Assembly: GCA_958451915.1 (NCBI GenBank)
Contig: CAUDRX010000005.1
Location: 1-34,514 of the forward strand
Direction: 5' to 3'
DNA: 34,514 nucleotides
Source of the DNA: an uncultured Peptococcaceae bacterium
Lineage (GTDB): Bacteria; Bacillota; Peptococcia; Peptococcales; Peptococcaceae
In this document: one piece after another, positions 16,667-26,123 of the stretch
Layout: the number at the start of each line of letters is the position of its first letter
Numbering within the stretch: position 1 is the stretch's first letter
Made by a program: the position numbers and the translations under genes
The notes under the pieces: generated by a model
Databases searched by the model: none
What the model saw: only the letters and a program-made list of their open reading frames with translations
What the model was told of the DNA's origin: nothing

Positions 16667-17281
16667 TTAGAAATTTGAATTGCAATTATTACAGTGCCAC
16701 TGCTTGCCGAGCTTTGGAGACGCAACACCAAGCGCGTAGATTGACACACCACGAGCGACACCAGAGATTTTTTCTGTATTCATGGAGTGACAATAGGGGC
16801 ATTCGACGCGGGGGTGTTTTGCGGCATAGTACGCATCGATCTGACGGTGGAGTTCGATGGACTCTTGGAGCTCTTTGTCTTTTTGAGCTTGTTCACGAGC
16901 GAGGCAGCCTGGGTCTGCTTGTTCTCGGAGGTAGTCTCTGTACCAAAGAAGGAAGTAATAGTTTAAATCTCTATAATTTGTGGTTGTTCCCTTTTCGGTT
17001 TTTGTCCAAAATCTTCCTTTGCTGAATTTTTTATAACTTTCAGCTATAGACAAATCTTCTTGCAAAATTTGATCAATCATATATGCATATACAACTGATT
17101 CATAAAATTGTTTTTCATCTTTTAATTTTTGATCTTCATTTAGATAAGTATACTGAGGATTTTCTTTGTAAATTCTTTTTCCTTCATTTACAATCTTGAA
17201 TTCTTCCCAAAACGTAAAGTCTGGATGCCCATATCCTATTTTTTCAAAAGGCACGTCATATCTCATCTTACCAAATTTCAT
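16667..17281 (-). CDS. Zinc-ribbon protein of unknown function
   Basis: I chose the ATG at 17281 (MKFGKMRYDVPFEKIG), preceded on the minus strand by GAGGTGGAGTTTT. A longer frame reaching into the tape measure exon lacks such a site. The product has 204 residues. A mainly helical, aromatic-rich body (ESVVYAYMIDQILQEDLSI, DLNYYFLLWYRDYLREQAD) is followed by a C-terminal zinc ribbon with CPYC (after VE) and CNNC (after WH), and the linker ISGVARGVSIYALGVASPK. It has its own consensus promoter and is convergent with the small RNA. Similar ribbon tails occur in small proteins of Clostridia mobile elements. It is the only minus-strand gene in the insert. Confidence 0.6.
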   Translation of the reverse strand: MKFGKMRYDVPFEKIGYGHPDFTFWEEFKIVNEGKRIYKENPQYTYLNEDQKLKDEKQFYESVVYAYMIDQILQEDLSIAESYKKFSKGRFWTKTEKGTTTNYRDLNYYFLLWYRDYLREQADPGCLAREQAQKDKELQESIELHRQIDAYYAAKHPRVECPYCHSMNTEKISGVARGVSIYALGVASPKLGKQWHCNNCNSNF

Positions 17282-17327
17282 AAAACTCCACCTCATTGAC
17301 AAGTGATTTCGGCTGACCACCGATTTT

Positions 17328-17356
17328 ATTATACGATACGACAATAAACAAGTCAA
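17328..17356 (-). promoter_or_regulatory. Minus-strand sigma-70 promoter at the right end of the insert
   Basis: Read on the minus strand: TTGACT (17356-17351), 17-base spacer, TATAAT (17333-17328). It drives the zinc-ribbon gene. Its -35 box touches the first codons of the second tape measure exon, which helps place the insert boundary. Confidence 0.75.
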
Positions 17357-20300
17357 TGAAGGAACTTGGAAATGGTTTCGATGGAACACTTTCTAAAGCT
17401 CTTGAAAGTTCGAAATTGGCATCTGGAAAGCCAAAATGGCTACAAGACTATATGCTTGCCGGAGATTTTAAAATTGGGTCAATAAAAAAAGTAGACAAGA
17501 CGAATATTGTCGATAAGAAATCCGATGCAAATCTTCAGGACTTTGCAGCTCAACTTGCCACTTTGGACAAATCTTCTCAGCGGGTAATGTTTAAGGTAAC
17601 AGAGGTTAAAAATGGCGTAAAAGAAACCACAGAAGAGCTTCTTGAAGCCACCGCTGCCGGCAAGCAGATGAACTCTGTCCTTTTTGAACAGACTGCAACA
17701 TCGTATCAGGCCAAAGGTGAAGACGTTGCAAAGCTGATGGATGTTGGTTTTATGAAAAAGGGTGGTAAATACGCTCTACCTGATTTTGATGCAGCTGTTC
17801 AACAAATCAACGGTTGGGCCGCTGCGAATAAAGACGCAGATAGAGTGCAACGTTTGCTTAGTGCAGGAGTTCTTGAACTTGGACAGAATGGATTGCCGCA
17901 GCTTAGTGCCGCGTTTATGAAAGATGTTGCTGCGAGAAACAAAGAAATTGCAGCTACCAAAGAACAAATAACAAACCAAGTTTTCTTGAATGATGTTCTG
18001 CAAATGGGCAAGCAGATCCTTGCTAGTTTAGCAATTAGTGCACTTATCTGGGGAGTTCAAGCTGTTTATAAGCATTTTACGGAGATCGATGAAAAGATAG
18101 CAGAGATTGCGAGTGATTCTAAAGAGCAGGCAGAATCGCTGACCAAGGCACGGACTTCCCTTGCAGATATCGTCAAGCGATACGAAGAAATTGGAAACAA
18201 AACAACCCATACCGCAGAAGATACTGCAGAACTTAAATCACTACAGGAAGAGTTAACTGAGACCTTAAAGGATCAGCCTGGTATTGGCGAGGATATGCTA
18301 AAACAGGTTAATCTTCAGAATGCCAGTTACGAAACACAGCTTCAGTTGTTGAAAGATATTGAGAAGCAGCAACGCGAGAACGCACGGCCTGATCTTGAAA
18401 ATAATGTTGAAGATCAGGGGAACCTGCTTGTTGATGCTTACAAGAAAAAGGGCGAAGGTGTCATTATTGGCGCAAATGCTGAGGAGACTGAAGTTGCTCA
18501 GAAATTAGCAAACGATGGTTTTGGTGAATTTAATCAGGATACTAGTTATTTCAAATTTAATATCGATCCTGATGATCCAAAGGCGATTGCTGAACTATAT
18601 GACGATTTAACCAAGGAAATAGAGAACTTGTCTGATACGTATAGTTCGGAAAACCTTTCCATGTTGAAAAAATGGCGTACAACATTAAAACAGTATGTTA
18701 CAAATTATAATGATGCTGTTGATCAACTCCATGATAATAACCTCCCAGACATTGTGAGTGAAAACCTGGAAAAGTTGACAAATCAAAAAAATGCTCGTAA
18801 CAACACCTTTACTCCTGTTGAAGAGATGTCTTTTGATGACGAGATCAAGAGCACAAAAGAATATACGGAAGCCTACAAGAAATTGCAAGAAGCGAAAAAA
18901 GCCGCATATGAAGAAGGCGCTGGAAAGTACGGCAATGTTAATAATCTGACACGAGATCGCATTGAATGGACAGACGAAAATAAGAAGACTTATTCCGCTT
19001 TCGCTGAGGAACATCCAGATGATGTAGCTGGAGAATACTCTACTGTTTTAGGCACATCAGAGGATATCGATGGACATGAAGTCGCTTTTACCCCGATGCT
19101 GCAAACTGAGAGTGGACTTATTCCATTAACAGAAGACCAGCTATGGGACTACCTTGATGACATTATTGCTCAATGTGAAAATGAAGATGGCGAAATTGAC
19201 TTCAACAAACTCCTGAAGCTTGATGCAACAGGACTTGAAAAAGAAGTCAATGGTGAGATGGTTCGTATTAAGGGCATAATTGCCGGTATTGAAGGTACTG
19301 AGCAGAATGGCAAAATTCTTTCAAAGGCAGATGTTATGGCAATGGCCGGTGCTGGCGCACAAGAGTTGGCGCTGGCGTCTTATAACCGCAGTCACGGAAA
19401 TGTTGATGGTTATACTTACAATGTTGCACACGACCCATTGCATCAGTCTAAACCTTTGTCCCATGATTTCGACGCAGAAAATATTGCAAGCTCTTATGTC
19501 GGCAAATCGATGCATGATGTTCAGGGCGCGGTTTCTGACGCACAGATCGAAGTTGACCGTGTTTATAATGAGCTTGAAGCGAAAGCAAAAGAGGCATATC
19601 AGACACAGGTCGATGAATCAAAGAAGGCAGCTGATGAGCAGACTTCAGATTATGACGAAATCAAAGACGCGGTTGACACTTTAAGAGCCGGTATCAGTGG
19701 TTTTGATACAACAAATCTTACTTCCTTACTAAACAGCGACGGTTCAAATTTAGGCCGCATAGACACCGAAGCCCTTGAAAAACTTAAAACAACTATGAAA
19801 GACATAGGCTTTGACCCTGAGAATACTGAAGATGTGGCCGCTTTTGTTGACATTTTGAAACAGCTGGAAATCGTTGCTCCGTCTGCTGACGAAAAACAGC
19901 AAGAACTTGCTCAATCGGTAAAAGACGCTAAGACTCAGATGAGTGAAGCTGCTCAGGCTGTTGATGATATGCAAAAAGCTTATCAGACGTGTCAAACAGC
20001 AGTTGAAGAATACAACAAATCAGGCTATTTAAGCATTGATACGTTGCAAACCCTTACAAGCCTTGACCCGCAGTATCTTGCGATGCTTCAGAATGAAAAT
20101 GGACAGCTTGAAATCAATACCGAAACCGCTAAGAAACTGACTACTGCGACCATTCAGACTCAAAGAGCTGCTTTGCTTGCAAATGCCGTTACGCAAATTC
20201 AACAAACAAACACTCTTGCTGCTGCACAGAAAGTCCTTGGGCAAGCCGCTGCTGTTATTGGAGACGCAAGTATCCTTCTTCAGGGAGCATTAAATGAATC

Positions 20301-23300
20301 TGCAGAATATGCTCTTGAAAATGAGGGCTTTGATGCAATGTTCCAAGTTCTGGATGCAGGACATCAGATTATAGACAACTATAAGATGGTGGATCAGCTT
20401 TGGGCTGATATGCTCAATCAAGATCCAAGTAAGATTTGGAGTAAAGCTGATAAATCTACCAAAAAATCAACTAAAACCGCAAAAACAGCACTCGATGCCT
20501 GGTCTACTTTATCCTCCGCTATGAAGGAATATAACGAGCAAGGGTATATTACTATTCAGACATTAAAAAGCTTGACTGATTTAGAAAGTCGTTATACCGC
20601 ACTGTTGACCAAAAACGATGTCACTGGCCAGCTTGAAATTCAGACAAACGCTTTTAAAAATCTGATGATGGAAGAGTTCAAGGCAGCGCAGTTGAAGAAT
20701 GATGCAACTAGTGAAACTCAGTATAATAAAATCCTTGCATGGACTACCAAAAATATTGACACACAAACCATGTCCTATTGGCAGTTAGTGGCTGCCATCG
20801 AAGGTTACTCTGCTGCCCTCTCTCAGGCCAAAGAAATCACCGACGGTTTCAAAGATGCTTGGGACAATGGCAAAACTGTTAAGGAGAAAACAGAAAAGAG
20901 CCGCACCGGTGCTCTGGATTATGAAGGCACTGAAGCCCAGAGTGCTGCGCTGCAATCCATTAAAAAGTACAGCCAATACGACCCGGATCTGATCAATAAA
21001 GCCTACAATAAAGACACTGGCAAGATCGACTTGAGTGGTGATGTGCTGAAAGATGCGGTTGTAGAATCATTAAGACAACAGGCAGAAGCTGCCCGTACTG
21101 AAGGTGGCGCGGCTTCCGAGGCGATTGCAAGAAGTTACGAGATTGCGAAAGAGAACATTGAGAACGACGTTATCTCCGTTCAGGACTATTTCGACGGACT
21201 GGGTTCTACGGTTGAAGAGTTTAGTTCCAAGATCGATGAGATGCAGAGCGCCTGGACTGATCTGAGTGATGTTACAAACGAGTATAACACTTACGGCGGT
21301 TTGAGCATTGACAGTATTCAGAAACTGCTTACAATGTCTCCAGAGTATCTGCAGTTCCTCAAATTGGAGGGTAACCAGCTCGTCTTTAATAAGGAAGCGA
21401 TGCTGGCAAAAACCAAGGCCGACATTCTGGCAAAGGCTGCAGAGCTCGAACTAAAAGAAGAAACCAAAGATCAGGCAGAGATTCTGCGTGCGTTGGCGGA
21501 CTCTCTTGACAAGGGCGCAGATTCGATGGAGGGCATGGGCAAATCGGCTGACAAGCTGAAAACTCTGATGTCCCAATTGAATACTGTTTTGAATTCTTTT
21601 ATCGGTGTTTTTGATGACTTGAACGACAAACAGTCCAACGACCTTAAGATTCAAGGTGAAGCCTGGATCGATGTTATTGACAAACGTATCGACGCGCTTA
21701 ATGAAGAAAATGATGCACAGGAGCGAGCAATCGAGCTGGCAAAACTTCAGGATGAATACGAGCGTGCAAAGGCCAATAAGACTGTCCATGTATATGGCGG
21801 CAGAGGTCAGGGCTTCGTATGGAAAGCAGATGAAAATGCCGTTCGTGAAGCTGGTCAAAACCTGTCTGACAAGCAACGCGAGTATAAGAAGCAGGACGAA
21901 ATCGATAAGCTGGAAAAGCTCAAGGATAAAGTTCAGGAAACCAATAATCTTATTGGCACCAGCTGGGATGATTATCAGAAAAAGCTGAAATACACCGCTG
22001 AGTTCGAAGCTATGACCTTTGAGCAGATGGAAAGTCATTACGATGGCTTTAAGGGTAGTGTCCTTAACAATATGCAGGCCATTCAGGGCGCGACAAACGT
22101 CAAGAATGTTATCAATGATATCTCCAATCTGATCTCTACTTTGGAGACACTAGCGAATATTTTGAACATTCTTAATGGTGGAACTGGTGATGGTGGTGGA
22201 GTCTTTGGCTTTATTAACCAAATCAAGAACATGTTCACTGGCGAAAACGGTGACTTTGATCTTGGTGGCGGTTTCAAGAAGATGTTCGATGGCGCAGCCA
22301 AGGTGGTTTCTGACGGTTGGAACTAGATCACTGGTAAGAACAGGGCTGGTTCTGCCGCACTAAAATCGGGCACCACTGCGACATTGGATATCCTTGGCAA
22401 CACAATAAAAGTGAATACCGGCGATATTCAGCGTGTATCTGGTGGATTCTTTGAGAGACTGGTTGGTGCTGCGAAAGACAATCTTGGCAGTATCGGTAAG
22501 TTCTTCTCAGGTGCATAGACATCTATCTCTGAGAAAACCGGGTTGATGTTTAGTGACATTGGTTCGTTCTTCACAGAAGGATTTGGTCTGCTGAACAGTC
22601 AGACAGGACTTGGTCTTGGTGGCATTGTTGAGACAATCGGAAGTATGTTTGGCCCAATTGCGGCTGGCGCACAGTCTATCGGTAGTGCCATCTCGTCTGG
22701 CGTTGTAAGCTTCTTCCCTTCTATCTTCGCCGGACTTGGTACTCTGGTGACGAGCGTTGGCAGTGCCATGGCCGCTATGATGCAAGCGATTGCTGCCGCT
22801 CTTTCTTCCATTCCTATTGCTGGTTGGATTGCTGCCGCCGCAGCTGTTGCAGGCGCTGTTGCTCTGATTGCTACGATTGCTTCAATTGCAAGTAATGTTT
22901 CCAACACACCTGTTGATGAACCTACTCCCGCATTCCAAGCAAAGAAATATGCAAAAGGTACTCGTGGCGTTAAGAAGGGTCAGATTGCAAACGTTGATGA
23001 AAAGGGCGAAGAGCTGATTGTTCGTAACCCCGATCAGGGACGCATGACCTATCTTGAAAAGGGTGACGGTGTTATTCCTGCAAAGGAAACCGACAACCTG
23101 ATGGCGATTGGTGCTAACCCAGAGGGCTGGCTGGCAAAGGGCTTGGCCGAAGTGACTGGTAGTGCCGCTGCCGGTGATGGTATGAGTGCCCAAGGTCCGA
23201 ATGCTCAATTGAGTGGTGCCGCAGCTGCCGCAGCCGCTGGCGTTGGCTCAATTTTCGAGAGCGAGTATGATGAGATCCTTGGTGATACAAACGAGTTCAT

Positions 23301-24831
23301 GTCTGGACTCTCTGATATTTTCAAGAAGAGTGATAATCCGATCATTGCTGCCGTTCAAAGCATGATTTATATGGCCACTAAGACTGTATATCGTATGTCT
23401 ACGGTCGGTAAGATTAACTCTTCTAAGACAGTGACAGAATCCACCAGCAACACAAAGAAGGCGGCCCAGAGCCAAATTTCGTCTATGACGAGCAACTTTG
23501 AGTCTAGCTGGAAATCTGTAGCTGGCGAGCTCGGTCTGGACACAAAGGATATTGAAGAAACCAGCAAAAAGATGTCTGAGAAGATGAATGAGCTGGTGAA
23601 CAACACCTTTGATGCACTGAATGAGAATACCGGCCTAAGCGCTGAACAGGTTGAAGATGTCACCAACACGATGTTTGATTCGCTGCAAAAGATTTATACC
23701 AGCGGATGGAATAGCCTTGCTTCCACTTCCGGCGACATGTCTGAAGAGATTGCAAACAAACTGAATGCGTCTTATAAGTCTTCTGTTGACAGCACAAATA
23801 AGGCCATGAATGAGATTTCTAAGGCATTTGGTCACAGCTGGACTAAGGTTGGCGGCGGTGTAAAGACCCTGAGCACCAATGTTCAAAAGACAATGGAGCA
23901 AGCATGGGCTGACACCAGCAAAGACACCCAGAAGCTGATGTACGATATGCGTGCGTGCTTTGACAATAGTTGGAGCATGAACGAGGCTGGCGTGACTCAT
24001 CTGGCAGACATGACAGAGCAGACCATTGGCGGTGCTTATGACGAGATCACCTCTGATGCCGCAAATACGTTTGGCAATGGCGGTTCTCTGCCCACTGAGA
24101 CGGATAACGCATGGGCAAATGTTGAGCCAGGTGCAAAGGACGTTAACACCAATCTGACCTGGATGATGGATCAGTCTTACAATGCCATCAAGGCTGGATG
24201 CGAGGCTGCCGTTACATCGATTAAAAACGATTTGGCGACCACAGGCGATGCATTTGAAGCTGTTGGTAAGAAGGCTGCTGACACTTCTACCGCAATTAGT
24301 GAAGCAAGTCAGAAAGCACAACAGAGCACACAGCAGAATACCGGTCCAAGCAAGGGCGTGACTGCCGCTGCTGGTGCAGGCATCGGTGCTGCCGTTGGTT
24401 CATTCCTTGGGCCTCTGGGTGCAATTGGCGGCGCTGCAATTGGCGGTTTCTTTGGCAGTCTGTTTGGCCATGCGAATGGTCTGAAGTCTGCTAAGTTCCC
24501 GCACATGGCTAATGTCGATGAGCAAGGTCCAGAGATGCTGGTTCGTCAGCCGCAATCTGGGCGCTATACCTATCTTGAGACCGGCGACGGTGTTGTTCCT
24601 GCTGATATCACCTCTCGCCTGTTTGAGATGGGCGGCAACCCGGATGCATGGTTCCAGAAGCAGATGGCAAAGTACGGTTCTCAGCCGATTGTTCAGGGCG
24701 GTGGTGGAGATGTTACAACTTCGATTGGCGATATTATTATCATGAATCCTGTTGGCAGCTCTGATGCTCTGGCAAATGAAATCAAACAGAAGTTACCGAC
24801 TAAGGTTGCTCAAATGCAAAGCAAGCGGTAA
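17353..24831 (+). CDS. Tape measure protein, exon 2 (contains TAG 22324 and 22516)
   Basis: This is the C-terminal part of the tape measure protein, about 2,490 codons, open to TAA at 24829 except for TAG at 22324 and 22516. All three resulting pieces are in one frame and none of the later pieces has a ribosome-binding site. Features in order: a likely membrane helix near 18000-18060 (ILASLALSALIWGVQAVY type); a globular insert at 18900-19545 shared with the hub protein; three copies of an EYN..GYLSID..Q.L repeat near 20005, 20525 and 21280; coiled coils; Ala/Gly-rich hydrophobic segments at 22600-22900 and 24360-24480, typical of tape measure membrane regions; and two copies of a VDE.G.E.LVR..GR.TYLE.GDGV.PA motif. 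The start is set by the insert boundary; the exact 3' splice site is unknown. Confidence 0.8.
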
Positions 24832-24845
24832 GTAATAGTTTTTAC

Positions 24846-24888
24846 AGCCGATACCACTAGGATAGCCTAGAAGGTCGGCTTTTATTTT
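24846..24888 (+). terminator. Two-step hairpin terminator after the tape measure gene
   Basis: AGCCGA (24846-24851) pairs with TCGGCT (24875-24880), CC with GG, and inside CTAGG (24857-24861) with CCTAG (24866-24870), followed by TTTATTTTTG. Confidence 0.8.
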
Positions 24889-24905
24889 TGATTAGGAGGA
24901 ATAGG

Positions 24906-26108
24906 ATGGCAGATAAATCAGTAACTGACGTGCTGGCCGAAGTGGTGACTTCTGCCGCCGAACACGCCGTAAAGAATGCAAAATTTGACGTGTCCGCCTA
25001 TGGAGTGATTACAGAAAAAGAAGACCAGCACTATAAAATCGCTGTATTCGGTGGCGAGTACGGCATTGTAACAAACCATGACTATATTGTAGGCCAGAAG
25101 GTTGTTGTGACTGCATTGCAGGGCAACTTCCGTAACTTGATTGTATCGGAGAGTAATACCAGCGTTGAAATTCTGACAGTGAAATCTCTGGTGACCGGTG
25201 TTGATAGCTTGAACGCCGAGTTTGAGTCGATGAAAGACAAATCCCAGCAGACAGAAGACACCGTTCAAGATCAGCTAAAGAATACGATCAATACTTGGTA
25301 CAGAAATGGTCGTCCACATACATACAACTACCCTGCTTCAGATTGGAAAACAGATGAAGAGAAAAAAGCACACATCAACGACATCTACTACGATAAAATA
25401 ACTGGTATTTGCTATCGCTGGGTATATGACCAGGATAAACAGCAATATTTTTGGATGGAAATTGTGGATGCTGGTGTCATCAATGCACTGTCGATGGCAA
25501 CATCCGCACGAGATCTTGCAACAGAAAAAGTCCGTGTTTTTACTGACACACCGACTGCTCCATACGATGTGAATGATCTATAGATTTATGGCGGTGTCGG
25601 TGGTGCATTGTATATCTGTATTACTGCAAGAGGTGAAACTGAAAAATAGACATTCAGCGACTGGGCTGTTGCGACAAAGTACACGGATGATACGACCGCA
25701 AACGCAGCAGTTGAACGTGTTGGCGCTCTTGAGACAAAAGAAGCCAACGATGTAGCTAGTCTGTGGCGCTCGATGAATGGCTTTAATGATAATATTGGTG
25801 GTTTCACAAACAAAGACTATACCGCCACAAAGAAACAAGTATACGACAATAAAAGCAACATTGAGAAAAATGCTTCTGATGTTACTTCGTTGAGGACAGA
25901 CCTTAATGACGCAAAAACGGCTGAATCCAACCACTATCAAGATGTGACACGCAAGATTTCGGCTGCAAATACGAATATCTCGACCTTAAAAACGAACATA
26001 TCAGATGTCAATAAAACGATTTCAGAAATCACTGTTAACAACTTTCTGGCCGCATTGAATCTGGCTGTAAATACCAACGGTGAGCTTTGCTATATATCGA
26101 AGGAATAA
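24906..26108 (+). CDS. Tail protein with PYxVxDLW domain, contains two in-frame TAG codons
   Basis: ATG follows TTAGGAGGAATAGG. In the standard code the product stops at TAG 25581. Read through, it is 400 residues ending at TAA 26106, with a second TAG at 25647. Domains in order: a short N-terminal OB-like segment (HYKIAVFGGEYGIVTNHDYI); a module with TWYRNGRPHTYN, YPASDWKTDEEKK and YRWVYDQDKQQYFWMEI; then PYDVNDL-TAG-IYGGVGGALYICITARGE and SDWAVATKYTDD; then a long coiled coil. The last module is common in Clostridia phage tail proteins, where the sequence is PY.VGDLW, so the first TAG is at Trp. The second TAG sits four residues before DW, usually an aromatic position. It is probably a trimeric tail-tip or fibre-base protein. 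Confidence 0.75.
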
Positions 26109-26123
26109 TTCGGAGGTGATAAC

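Larger units (their letters stand above)
13590..17352 (+). other. Group I intron with multi-gene cargo inserted in the tape measure gene (ends approximate)
   Basis: About 3.8 kb separates two halves of one tape measure protein. The left 350 bases fold as a group I ribozyme core. The remainder carries at least six genes, a predicted RNA and five sigma-70-like promoters. The second half of the tape measure gene has no ribosome-binding site of its own; the ATG at 17356 follows ACAATAAACAAGTCA. It is therefore most simply expressed by splicing. The exons lie in different frames (13553 and 17356 differ by one modulo 3), as expected for an intervening sequence not kept open. The right limit is placed near 17352 because the minus-strand promoter of the last cargo gene occupies 17328-17356. 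No homing endonuclease motif (HNH, GIY-YIG, LAGLIDADG) was recognised in the cargo. Confidence 0.7.

Noticed and set aside
13555..17356. Group II intron
   Set aside because: GTGCCCAG near 13559 resembles a group II 5' end, but no domain V hairpin is seen before 17356 and no reverse transcriptase is present. The P3-P8 pairing fits group I instead.
17356..17400. Independent start of a second gene at ATG 17356
   Set aside because: No ribosome-binding site precedes it, and the protein begins in the middle of a tape measure sequence.
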